DNA of 64,000 bases from PMG-095 sp035548415. Its GTDB lineage: Bacteria > Myxococcota_A > Polyangia > Polyangiales > Polyangiaceae. Shown in pieces: positions 41,527 through 51,200 of the stretch. A program made the translations under genes and the position numbers. Where the stretch lies: positions 53,020-117,019 of the forward strand of contig DASZTA010000044.1 of the NCBI GenBank assembly GCA_035548415.1, read 5' to 3'. Positions within the stretch are counted from its first letter, which is position 1; the number at the start of each line of letters is the position of its first letter. The notes under the pieces were generated by a model, which was given only the letters and a program-made list of their open reading frames with translations, had not been told where the DNA came from and ran no database searches.

Positions 41527-42379
41527 GTCCGAGCAAGAGCCAGGCGGCGTTCGCCCAACCGCCACGTCCGGGAGGCGAGGCGCCCGACACGGTGCAGCTC
41601 GTGGCGGTCAGCGCGCACTCACCCGAGAAGCCGTGGCGCGGATCGCAGCTCATCGTCTCGGGCTTGCGATCGGGTGGCAAAGCGGCGCAGATGCCCTGCT
41701 GGTCGTCGTACTCGATGGTCGCCATTTCGGTGAGGCCGGGCGAGTAGCTCGGCTCCATGGTCGAGAGCGCCACGTCCGAGTGCGAGAGCCCCAAAAAGTG
41801 GCCCACTTCGTGCGTCAAAACCGAGTGCAGATCCACGTCGCGCTGGCCCACCTTGCCGGTGGTCATTGCCGACGTGAAGGTGTTCACCTCGATGTCGGCA
41901 TCGAAGATTTCTCCCGTTTCGGCGTCGAAGATCAGCGTCGTCAGCGCCAGCGTGTCGATGGCGTTCTTGTAGGGCCAATCCTGATCGCGGAACATCACGA
42001 CGTTGGCGTTGGGAGAATCCTGGTTGTACTCGGGACTGCGGCACGTCACGGGGCCGTAGTCGCTGACCGTGATGCTCGGCGGTTGCCCGCCGCCACAGTC
42101 GGCGTTCAACCACTGCGCGAAGGCTTGCACGAGCACGTCGTGCGCGGCCTCGTAGCTGATGTCGCGCTTGGGTGAGCCGTCTTGCTGCAAATCGACCGAA
42201 ACACAGCCGCTCTTCCAGTGCAGAAGCGGGCCCTCGGTCACGCAGCCGTGCCTGTCGGGGCGACACTGGTCCGTTTGGATGTTGCAGCCGTGGGTGAGGC
42301 AATAGGCCTGCGCCGGCAGGCTGGCTACGAAGGCGGCCGCGGCCAGCAGCGCGGCTGGTGCGAGCTTTCGTTCGCTCAC
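41474..42379 (-). CDS. Secreted matrixin-type metalloprotease with MYXO-CTERM-like tail
   Basis: A 301-residue protein with a signal peptide (cleaved after PAQA) and the zinc site HEVGHFLGLSH (near residue 188) followed by STMEPSY, the Met-turn of matrixins. The C-terminus has a small Cys/Ser-Gly patch (CTVSGASPPG), a hydrophobic stretch (AWLLLGLS) and a basic end (RLRRKRLR), resembling the tripartite MYXO-CTERM sorting signal. It is likely surface-anchored or exported. Its GTG overlaps the upstream gene's stop by 4 nt. Confidence 0.85.
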   Translation of the reverse strand: MSERKLAPAALLAAAAFVASLPAQAYCLTHGCNIQTDQCRPDRHGCVTEGPLLHWKSGCVSVDLQQDGSPKRDISYEAAHDVLVQAFAQWLNADCGGGQPPSITVSDYGPVTCRSPEYNQDSPNANVVMFRDQDWPYKNAIDTLALTTLIFDAETGEIFDADIEVNTFTSAMTTGKVGQRDVDLHSVLTHEVGHFLGLSHSDVALSTMEPSYSPGLTEMATIEYDDQQGICAALPPDRKPETMSCDPRHGFSGECALTATSCTVSGASPPGRGGWANAAWLLLGLSSRLRRKRLRPSSRRP

Positions 42380-42933
42380 CGCTTCACCGCTGCGCGCAGC
42401 AATGCTCGTGCGTCGCCGAGCGAAAGGCCGTGCAAGCGTCGCACGGCCGCGTCGGCTTCTCCGACGAGGTCGGTCGCCTGTGGGCTACGGAACAAGTGCG
42501 GAACTCCCACGCGGTCGCGCTCGAGCGGGTAGTGACCTTGCGCCATGGCCGTGACCGCCAGCACCTCGCGCTCCGGAGTCACGAAGAGCACGCCCTGTGC
42601 TCCGGGCGCAAGCTGCGCTTCGCCCGCGACGAGCTCGCCGAGCTTGCCCACGCGCCCGCCGAGCGTGCGCACCATCAGCTCGTCTTGCTTCGGCGTGGCG
42701 CCGGCCAGAAGCTCCAGTGTACTTACGCGCGTGAACGTGACGATGTGCTTGCGCCCGCCGATCTCGGCGTAATCACAGTACGCATCCAGCGGCTCGGCCA
42801 CGACCACGTGCTGGCTGCGCGCCACGAGCTCCTCGAGCCGTAGCGCCCGCGCCAGCGTCGCGCGCGCTGGGGCGGTGACAGCCAAGCTCAGCGCTCCGGC
42901 CAGCCCTACCCGCAAGACACCGCGTCGATCCAT
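42376..42933 (-). CDS. Exported protein coupled to the matrixin
   Basis: A 185-residue protein starting MDRRGVLRVGLAGALSLAV, a signal with an RR pair suggestive of Tat export, cleaved after APARA. The mature part (LVARSQHVVVAEPLDAYC, GRKHIVTFTRVSTLELLAG, LVVRTLGG-like VRTLGGRVG) resembles beta-rich domains found beside myxobacterial matrixins. It is translationally coupled (GTGA) to the protease, so it may help or inhibit it. A TTG at 42939 is an alternative start. Confidence 0.7.
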   Translation of the reverse strand: MDRRGVLRVGLAGALSLAVTAPARATLARALRLEELVARSQHVVVAEPLDAYCDYAEIGGRKHIVTFTRVSTLELLAGATPKQDELMVRTLGGRVGKLGELVAGEAQLAPGAQGVLFVTPEREVLAVTAMAQGHYPLERDRVGVPHLFRSPQATDLVGEADAAVRRLHGLSLGDARALLRAAVKR

Positions 42934-43082
42934 CAGCAAGCCGAGCCTAGCATTTGGGTGGTGCCGCGCTTTTCCGCCCGCTATTTGCGAGGGCGCCGGG
43001 TGGGGCGCTATAACTTCGGGCGGTTCGGCTCGCCGTTCGGCTTTCGAAGGAGAGGCGACCCTCCCGACCGCCCCGCCTCCGC

Positions 43083-45770
43083 ATGAGCTCCCCCGCCTCC
43101 GCGCCCGTATCGGGGCCGACCCTCGAGCGTGCTTCGCCCGGTCTCCTCGACGAGATCAAGGTCTACATCCACCGCCACCGAGGTGCCGTCGAAGAGATGG
43201 TCCGCGGTGGCCAGGTGGAAGCTGGCTTGCCAGCGTCCGAGCGCTACAGCCGCGCGGTAGACGGCCTGCTTTGCTCCTTGTTCAAGGCGCTCGAAGGCAA
43301 GCTTCATAAAGACGTGAGCTTTGCCCAGCTCGGCCTCGCCGCCGTCGGTAGCTACGGCCGCGGCGCGCTGGCGCTGCATAGCGATCTGGACGTACGCCTG
43401 CTCACGCCGGGACGGCCCGACAAGGTGCGTAACGTCGCGGAAGCCTTGCTCTACCCACTGTGGGACGCCGGCTTGATGATCGGGCACCAAATCGTCAGCG
43501 CCGGCGAGATCATCGAGCTGGCTCGCGGCGATTTGCCCACCGCCACCACGCTGCTGGACTGGCGCGTCGTTGCCGGTGACAAGACCGAGACTGAAAAACT
43601 TTTGAATCGCTGCTTCGAGGGCCTGTTCGGTTCCAGCAACATTCAGCGCTTTTTGGACCGCATGGAGCAGCACGCGGCGGAGCGCTCGGAGCGCTTCGGC
43701 GGCTCCGTCTACCTGCTCGAGCCGGACGTGAAGAACGGCATCGGCGGCCTGCGCGACTTGGATATCGCGCACTGGGCGGCGCGAGCGCGCTGGCGCGTCA
43801 ATCACCTGTCGGAGCTCGTGCGGCTCGGCGTGCTCTTGCCGCGTGAGTGGCAGCAGATCGAAAACGCTTCGACGCTGGTCTGGCGCGTGCGCAACCTGCT
43901 GCACCTTTACGCGGGGCGCCGCTCCGATCGTCTGAGCTTCGACCGGCAAGAGGCGGTGGCCGAGCTGCTCGGCTACGGCAGCGGCGGTCCGGGCGTCGAG
44001 GCGTTCATGAGCGAGTACTATCGCAACGCCCGCGCCATGGTGCAGGCGCGCGAGATGCTGCTGTCACGCGCGGCGCCGCCGCCCAAGCGCCGCCCGCGCG
44101 AAGAGTCCTTGGGGCGTGGGCTGAAGCTGACCAACCGCCAGGTCTCGCTCGAAGATCCGGCCCAGCTCGAGACCGATCCGGCGCTGGCGCTGCGCATCTA
44201 CGACGAGGCCGTGAAGCGCGATTTGCCGGTCTACGCCTTCGCGCGTGACGCCATCGCGCGCATGGCGGGCTCGCCGACGTTCTGCGAAGAGCTACGCAAG
44301 AGCGAAGAGGCCGCCCGGCTGTTCGTGCGCCTGGTGACGACGGCGGCTCGCACGCAGCTGCGCGATGGCTCCGTCCTTAAAGAGCTGCACGACGTGGGCC
44401 TGCTGGTGGCCATGATTCCGGAGTTTGCGCCGGTGGTCGGCCGAGTGCACCACGACGTGTACCACGTGTACACGGTCGACGTGCACTCGGTGGCGGCGGT
44501 CGATCGCTTGCGCGCGCTGGTGCGCGGTGAGCTCGCCGCCGAGCATCCGCTCGCGTCGCGTTTGGCGGCGGAAGTGCCGCGCCCGGTGGTGCTGTTCTTC
44601 GCCGCTCTGCTGCACGACATCGGCAAAGACATCGGCGGTAAGAACCACGACCAGCGCGGTCAAGAGCTCTCCAAGGGCATTCTGGAGCGCCTGGGCATCA
44701 CCGAGTCGGACGCGCGCGAGATCGGTCAGCTGATCTTCACGCACCTCAAGATGTATCACGTGGCCACGCGCCGTGACATCGACGACCCCAAAACGATCGA
44801 GATGTTCGCGCAGGATTTGCACGGGCCCGAAGGCTTGCGCGAGCTGTACCTGCTCACGATTTGCGACGTCTCCACCACCAGCCCGACTGCGCTCACGAGC
44901 TGGAAGGCGCGCGTGCTCGAAGAGCTCTACGTGCACACCTACCGCTTTTTCACGGCCGGTCAGGTGGGGCGCGGGCAGGAGCGCCTCGAGCAGATCCGCT
45001 CCGAGGTGCGCGCGCTGTGCCCGGAGCGCGGCGAGCGCGAGTTCCTCGACCACTTTCTGGCGGCCATGCCGGAACGCTACATTTACGCCAACGATCCGCC
45101 GGACATCGTGCGTCATTCGCGCTTTGCCCGGCAGGCGCAGATGAAGCAGGTCAACGTCACCGTGATGACGACCAACGACCCGTACGTCGAAGTCGGCTTC
45201 ATCGCCGACGACCGCCCGGGGTTGTTGGCGATGATGACCGCGACGCTCACGGCGGCGCGCTGCAAGGTGATCAGCGCCCAGGTCTATTCGTGGACCGATC
45301 AGTTCGGTCGCATGCGCGCGCTGGACTTGTTCTGGGTGCGCTGCGGTGAGAGCGCAGACGGCGTGACCTCGGCCCTTCCCAAGCTCGAGCGCGACTTCAC
45401 GCGCTTGCTCGGTATGGAGCTCTCACCGGGCGAGCTGGTGACGGGCGGTGTGTCCCGTTCGCGGTGGTCGGATCGCCCGACGCCCAAGGTGCCGACGGAG
45501 GTCAACATCGACAACCGCTGCGCCACCGGTCATTCGGTGATCGAAGTGACCACCAAAGATCAGCTGGGCCTCTTGTTCTGGCTCGCCAACACGCTGGTGC
45601 ACCTCGATCTTCAGATCTCGCTCGCGAAGATCAACACCGAGGGTACGCAGGTCGCGGACGTTTTTTACGTGACCGACACCGCGGGAGCCAAGATCAACGC
45701 CCCCGAGCGCATCGAAGAGGTGAAAAGCCGGATCCTCTCCACGATTGCGCATCTGGAAAAATCCAAATAG
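43083..45770 (+). CDS. glnD: PII uridylyltransferase/uridylyl-removing enzyme
   Basis: An 895-residue bifunctional sensor of glutamine that uridylylates and deuridylylates PII. The nucleotidyltransferase site is GSYGRGALALHSDLDVRLL (near residue 89); the HD phosphohydrolase core is ALLHDIGKDIGGKNHDQRG (near residue 504); two C-terminal ACT domains (YVEVGFIADDRPGLLAMM and SVIEVTTKDQLGLLFWLA) bind glutamine. It is complete. Regulation is not visible from sequence. Confidence 0.95.
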   Translation: MSSPASAPVSGPTLERASPGLLDEIKVYIHRHRGAVEEMVRGGQVEAGLPASERYSRAVDGLLCSLFKALEGKLHKDVSFAQLGLAAVGSYGRGALALHSDLDVRLLTPGRPDKVRNVAEALLYPLWDAGLMIGHQIVSAGEIIELARGDLPTATTLLDWRVVAGDKTETEKLLNRCFEGLFGSSNIQRFLDRMEQHAAERSERFGGSVYLLEPDVKNGIGGLRDLDIAHWAARARWRVNHLSELVRLGVLLPREWQQIENASTLVWRVRNLLHLYAGRRSDRLSFDRQEAVAELLGYGSGGPGVEAFMSEYYRNARAMVQAREMLLSRAAPPPKRRPREESLGRGLKLTNRQVSLEDPAQLETDPALALRIYDEAVKRDLPVYAFARDAIARMAGSPTFCEELRKSEEAARLFVRLVTTAARTQLRDGSVLKELHDVGLLVAMIPEFAPVVGRVHHDVYHVYTVDVHSVAAVDRLRALVRGELAAEHPLASRLAAEVPRPVVLFFAALLHDIGKDIGGKNHDQRGQELSKGILERLGITESDAREIGQLIFTHLKMYHVATRRDIDDPKTIEMFAQDLHGPEGLRELYLLTICDVSTTSPTALTSWKARVLEELYVHTYRFFTAGQVGRGQERLEQIRSEVRALCPERGEREFLDHFLAAMPERYIYANDPPDIVRHSRFARQAQMKQVNVTVMTTNDPYVEVGFIADDRPGLLAMMTATLTAARCKVISAQVYSWTDQFGRMRALDLFWVRCGESADGVTSALPKLERDFTRLLGMELSPGELVTGGVSRSRWSDRPTPKVPTEVNIDNRCATGHSVIEVTTKDQLGLLFWLANTLVHLDLQISLAKINTEGTQVADVFYVTDTAGAKINAPERIEEVKSRILSTIAHLEKSK

Positions 45771-45840
45771 TCCCGCCCCTTGCGGGCTCAAAATCCGCCC
45801 CAGCCGCGTGGGGCTCCGTGCTTTGATAGGGCGCCTCACC

Positions 45841-46860
45841 ATGAAGATGTCTCGCGTCGGTCTCACGGCTTTGTCTTGTTGCTGGCTCGCGCTCACGGCT
45901 TGCGGTGGCTCGTCGCCGCCGCCGAACAACCCCGACAACCCGCCGCCGCTGGACGACGCACCGCCCGCCAAGAAGCCGAAGCAAGACGCGGTGGTCGCGC
46001 CCTCCAACGAGCTGGTGAAGCAGGGCATGGACGCGATCCAGAAGCAGGACTTCGCCGGCGCCAAGAAGGTGCTCGCAGACGCCGCCGCCAAAGATCCGAA
46101 GGACCCGCAAGCCGCCTACTACCTGGGCGTGGCGCTCGACGGCTTGGGAGACGTGCCGGGCGCGATGGCGCAGTACAAGAAAGCGCTCGAGCTCGACCCG
46201 AAGCTGGTGGAAGCGGCGGTGAACCTTTCGGGCGCACAGTTCGAGGCGAAAGACGCGGCTGGCGCGCTCGCGACCGCCGACCAGGGCCTGAAGGCGAACC
46301 CGAAATCGCCCGAGCTGCTCGTCAATCGTGCGCTCGCGCTCGAAGCACTGGGCAAGAAGGACGAGGCCATGACGGCCTACGGTGCCGCCGTGAAAGTGAA
46401 GCCGGACGACGCGCAGCTGCGCATCACGTACGCGGAGTACCTGGCGGCCGCGGGCAAGCGCGACGACGCGCTCACCGAGCTGCGCGCCGTGCAAAATGTG
46501 GAAGATCCGACGCTGCTAGCGGCGCTAGCGGTGCGTTTCGGTCGCCTCAAGGCGTTTCCGGACTGCGTGGCCACGCTCGACAAGGCCATCAAGGTGAAAG
46601 ATAGCGCCGACCTGCACACGCGGCGCGGCGTGTGCCGTCACGACTTTGGTGACGACGCAGGCGCGCAAGCCGACTACGACGCCGCCATCAAGCTCGACGA
46701 GAAATTCGCCCCCGCCTACTACTACCTGGGCCGCCACCTCGAGAAGAAAGACAAGAAGAAGGCGCTCGAGGCGCTCGACAAGGCGCAAAAGCTGGATCCC
46801 ACCGGTCCCATCGGCAAGCAGGCCAAAGAAGCCGCCGACGATCTAAAAAAGAAGAAGTAG
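45841..46860 (+). CDS. TPR-repeat lipoprotein
   Basis: A 339-residue predicted lipoprotein (ALTACGG lipobox) with a Pro-rich linker followed by about seven tetratricopeptide repeats, for example AAYYLGVALDGLGDVPGAMAQYKKAL and LLVNRALALEALGKKDEAMTAY, ending in a Lys-rich tail. It is probably a periplasmic scaffold on the outer membrane. The ATG at 45841 starts the signal directly. The next gene begins 12 bp downstream, suggesting an operon. Confidence 0.85.
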   Translation: MKMSRVGLTALSCCWLALTACGGSSPPPNNPDNPPPLDDAPPAKKPKQDAVVAPSNELVKQGMDAIQKQDFAGAKKVLADAAAKDPKDPQAAYYLGVALDGLGDVPGAMAQYKKALELDPKLVEAAVNLSGAQFEAKDAAGALATADQGLKANPKSPELLVNRALALEALGKKDEAMTAYGAAVKVKPDDAQLRITYAEYLAAAGKRDDALTELRAVQNVEDPTLLAALAVRFGRLKAFPDCVATLDKAIKVKDSADLHTRRGVCRHDFGDDAGAQADYDAAIKLDEKFAPAYYYLGRHLEKKDKKKALEALDKAQKLDPTGPIGKQAKEAADDLKKKK

Positions 46861-46872
46861 AGAGAAGCAGAC

Positions 46873-47514
46873 GTGAAGAGGGGGCAACCGACTTGGTTTT
46901 GGGTGGCGTTGTCGGCTCCGCTGGTATTGGTCGCGCTGAGCATGCTCTACGGTATCGGCAAGACGCAGTGGCTGCGCTATCAGGAGCGGCTGCGGGCCAG
47001 CGCCGTTGCCGCGCCGAGCGCGGAGAGCGCGGCCGGAGGGCTCGTCTTCGACGGCTCGCTGATCGATCTGAGCTCGGTGATGGGACGAGCGCGCCGGCTT
47101 GCCAACGAGTGGGATCCCGAGGCGGCGCTGCTCGCCATCGAAGCGACGCTGCAGGGCGGCAAGATTCAGCCGCAGCTGGGCGGTACCGCCAAGCTCACCT
47201 TCGGGCCGTCGCCGTTCGCGGCGCAGCCCCGGCGCACCGGTTTATTCGTCGTTTCTTACGATCAGGGCGGCCTGCACGCGGCGCCCGAGCCCGGTAACGC
47301 CGGCGTTACCTTGCCGGAGCCCATGTGCGCCCCCGAGACGGTGCTGCAGCGCGTGGCGGAGCTCGGCGTGCGCCCGCTCTTGCTCCGCTACGGCCTCGAC
47401 AGCGTGAAGCGCCCGAGCTGGCTCGTGCACCCCGTCGGCGAGCCCGAGCAGCTCCGCATCTTCGAGCCACAAGCCTGCGGCCCGCGCGGTACCGTCGTGG
47501 TACAGCCCCAATAG
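46873..47514 (+). CDS. Membrane-anchored hypothetical protein
   Basis: A 213-residue protein starting at GTG. One N-terminal transmembrane helix (residues 8-26, FWVALSAPLVLVALSMLYG) anchors a periplasmic domain without recognised homology (SLIDLSSVMGRARRLANEWDPEAALLAIEA). It lies 12 bp after the TPR lipoprotein and 8 bp before the NUDIX gene, so the three probably form one transcript. Confidence 0.65.
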   Translation: MKRGQPTWFWVALSAPLVLVALSMLYGIGKTQWLRYQERLRASAVAAPSAESAAGGLVFDGSLIDLSSVMGRARRLANEWDPEAALLAIEATLQGGKIQPQLGGTAKLTFGPSPFAAQPRRTGLFVVSYDQGGLHAAPEPGNAGVTLPEPMCAPETVLQRVAELGVRPLLLRYGLDSVKRPSWLVHPVGEPEQLRIFEPQACGPRGTVVVQPQ

Positions 47515-47522
47515 AGGCCGAC

Positions 47523-47999
47523 ATGGCAGGAGCCGGCAAACACAGCGCAGGACTCTTGGTCTACCGCGGCTCGGGTCCCACGCTCGAGGTGCTGCTCGTG
47601 CACCCCGGTGGCCCGTTTTGGGCCAAAAAAGACGACGGCGCCTGGTTCATCCCCAAGGGTGAAATCGAGCCCGGCGAAGACGCCTTGGCGGCAGCACGCC
47701 GCGAATTCAATGAAGAGCTGGGCATCGCACCGCCTGCAGGCGAGCCGCTCGAGCTCGGCAGCGTCAAGAATAAGGGCGGCAAGCTGATCGACGCGTGGGC
47801 GATCGCCGGCGATCTCGACCTCAGCGACTTCAAGAGCAACCTCTTCTCGATGGAGTGGCCGCCGCGCTCCGGCAAGCAGCGCGAATTCCCAGAAGTCGAT
47901 CGCGCCCAGTACTTCGGCATTGAAGGAGCGACTCAGAAGATGCACCCGGCGGAGCAGCCGCTGCTGCAGCGACTGCTCGAGCGACTGCTCAAGGCTTGA
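47523..47999 (+). CDS. NUDIX hydrolase
   Basis: A 158-residue NUDIX hydrolase. The Nudix box is visible: GEIEPGEDALAAARREFNEELGI, within residues 44-66, matching GX5EX7REUXEEXGU. WFIPKGEIE precedes it. Such enzymes cleave nucleoside diphosphates linked to another group; the substrate is unknown. Similar proteins are often annotated as NTP pyrophosphohydrolases. Confidence 0.88.
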   Translation: MAGAGKHSAGLLVYRGSGPTLEVLLVHPGGPFWAKKDDGAWFIPKGEIEPGEDALAAARREFNEELGIAPPAGEPLELGSVKNKGGKLIDAWAIAGDLDLSDFKSNLFSMEWPPRSGKQREFPEVDRAQYFGIEGATQKMHPAEQPLLQRLLERLLKA

Positions 48000-48233
48000 A
48001 GGGCGCGAAAGCTCCTTTTAGGTAAACAAACCACTTTAACCGGCGTCGAGTAGTCTCGTCTCGCACTTCGCCCGCGTAGCTGCTCCAACCTGCTCCCTGT
48101 CTCGGCCTGCGGCGCACTTTGCCGCGCGCGAAGGTAGTGGTGAGGTGCTACCCTATGCGGTTGAGATTTGTGTCGAGCGTGCGTAGCCGGTGGTGCGGTG
48201 GCGTGGGCTCGCCTTGACCTTGTAGGTGTCCGC

Positions 48234-51200
48234 GTGAGCCTCTTCTCGTTGCGTTCGCTTTGGGCCTTGTGTGTCTCGGCAGCGCTTGCCGTGGCCTGCG
48301 GCGGAAATCCCGAGGTCTCGAACAACCAGCCGGGGACGACAGGGGAGGGCGGCGAGGGCGCTACCGGGGCTACCAGTAGTACCGGCAATACCGGCCCGAT
48401 CCTGAATACCGGTGGCATGCCCGACGACAGCGGGGAGGGCGGAGCGCCCGCGATTGCCGTGTGCGGCAATGGGCTGCTCGAGCCGGGAGAGGTTTGCGAC
48501 GACGGCAATACGACAGACGACGACGGCTGCTCGGGCGATTGCGCCGACGTCGATCTGGATTTCGATTGTTCGCAGATTGGCGAAGACTGCGTGCGCGTCG
48601 TGATTTGCGGCGACGGCGTGCTGCAAGGCGAAGAGGCGTGCGACGACGGCAATACGACAGACGACGACGGCTGCTCGGGCGATTGCTCGATGGTCGAGGA
48701 TGGGTTCGTGTGCGTGCGCCCCGGCGCCGCTTGCGTGACGCGACCGGTCTGCGGCAACGCCAAGCGCGAGCGCGGCGAAGAGTGCGACGACGGCAACACG
48801 ACAGCCCAAGATGGCTGCGACGAGCAGTGCCAGCTCGAGGCCGGCTACGACTGCCCGCCGATGCAGAGCTGCACGCTACGCGAATGCGGAAACGGCGTGC
48901 GCTCACAAGACGAGGCTTGTGACGACGGCAACAAGAAGAGCGGTGACGGCTGCTCGGACCTGTGCGTGGTCGAAGGCGGATTTCGCTGCGGTGCCGAGGG
49001 TTGTCAGGCGATCTGCGGTGACGGCTTGGTGCGCGGCGCCGAAAAGTGCGACGACAAGAACCGCGTTAGCGGTGACGGTTGCTCCTCGGCTTGCTTGGTC
49101 GAGCCGTTTACCGACTGCGGCAAGGCTGAGCCGAGCGTCTGTAAATCGACGATCGCGTGCGGCAACGGCGAGCTCGAGCCGGGTGAAGTGTGCGACCCGC
49201 CGGGCACCAATGGCTGCGCTGCTGGCTGCAAGAGCTTCGTGCCCGACATGGGCACGCCGCCGAAATGCGGCAACAGCATCATCGAGTTGGGCGAGACGTG
49301 CGACCCGCCGAAAGCCGGTAATGGCTGCAGCGCCAAGTGCGCGGTGGAGAATGGCTGGACCTGTCCGCAAGCGGGCGTCTGCTTCAGGAATCCGTACTGC
49401 GGCGACAACGTCGTGCAGTCCGCCCAGGGTGAGGGCTGTGATCCGCCGAACGTCGGCAAGGGCTGCAGCGCGGGCTGCACCGTGGAGATGGGCTGGACGT
49501 GCGTGGGGTTGGGGCCGTCGATCTGCGTGAAGCCGGTGTGCGGCAACGGCGTGGTCGAGGCGGGCGAAGAGTGCGACGACGCCAACGATACGAACACCAA
49601 AGACGGCTGCCAGGCTTGCAAGCTAGCTTCCGGCTACATCTGCCCCGCCCAGGGCAAGCCGTGCGTCACGCACTGCGGCGACGGCGTGAAGTCGGGCACG
49701 GAGGAGTGCGACGACGGCAACTTCAAGAGTGGCGACGGCTGCAACCAGGGTTGCAAGGTGGAGCCGGGGTTCGCCTGCCCGACACCGAACAAGGCCTGCG
49801 TGGCCGCAAAATGTGGCAACAAAGCCGTCGACAGCGGCGAAGGCTGCGACGACGGCAACGTGATCGGTGGCGACGGGTGCGGCCCCACGTGCCAGCCGGA
49901 GCCCACCGTTACCGTGGGGCCGAATCCGACCGTGAACGTCTTCTGCGGCGATGGGCTCGTGACCGGTAACGAGGAGTGCGACGACGGCAACAACAAGGAC
50001 AGCGATGGCTGCGCGCACGACTGCAAGATTGAAAAGCCCGGTTGGGATTGCCAGAGCAAGCTAACCCTGCCGCCGTCGATTTCGATGCAGGTGACGTACC
50101 GCGATTTCAAGAAGCGGAGCTCGACCGGCGGTCATCCGGACTTCGAGTGGGACATCAAACAGCGCCGCGACGTGCCGGGACCGGTGTGCACGCGAAGCTC
50201 GACCGAGTGCACGGTCGCCGCCGGCACCGTCTGCCCCGCCAATACCTGTGGCCACCTCGACGCCGAGGGCAAGCCGGCTTTCCACCGTAACGGTGGGGAC
50301 GCAGCCATCACCAGCTCGGACACCTTCTCGCTCTGGTACCGCGACACGAATCCGAGCAACATTGCCGGACAGAACGGCACAATCGGTATCTTTCCGATCA
50401 CGAGCTCGCTCGTGCTCACGCAGATCGGCGGCGCGACCTCCGAGGTGTACGAGTACGACGACACGGCGTTCTGGCCGCTGACCGGACAAGGGTTCGGCAA
50501 CGACGGCAACAACAAGAACTTCCACTTCACGACCGAGCTTCGCTACTTCTTCCAATACAAGGGCGGCGAAACGCTGACCTTCCGCGGTGACGACGACGTG
50601 TGGGTCTTCGTCAACGGTCGCCATGCGGTCGATATCGGCGGCGTGCACGGCGCCGAATGGGGGCGCGTCATCTTGGGTGATGACGGCGATGGCACGGCGC
50701 AGGACAGTAACTGCTCGGTGCACCAGGGCGGCTCGCTGCCGAACTGCGCGCTCGAGACCGACGAGCTGGCCAGTAACGACGATCAACGCTTTGGCCTGGT
50801 GAAGGGCAACGTCTACGAAATCGTGCTGTTTCAGGCCGAGCGGCACACCACGGAGTCGAACTTTCGCCTGACTTTGGCGGGCTTTTTGGCCCCGCGCACC
50901 TTCTGCGAGACGGTTTGCGGCGACGGCAACATCGTCGGTGACGAATACTGCGACGACGGCAAGAACAACTCGGACACGGTGCCGGGCGCCTGCAACACCA
51001 GCTGCACCTCGAAGAACTTCTGCGGCGACGGGGTTCAGCAGACGGGCGAGGCATGCGACAACGGCACCAACTCGGACCTTTACAAGACGGCACAATCGCC
51101 GGCCGACGCTTGCGCGCCCGACTGTAAGCTGCCGGCCAGCTGCGGCGACGGGCAGCTTCAGGCCGCGTTCGAGCAGTGCGATCGCGGCGGTCTGAACAAC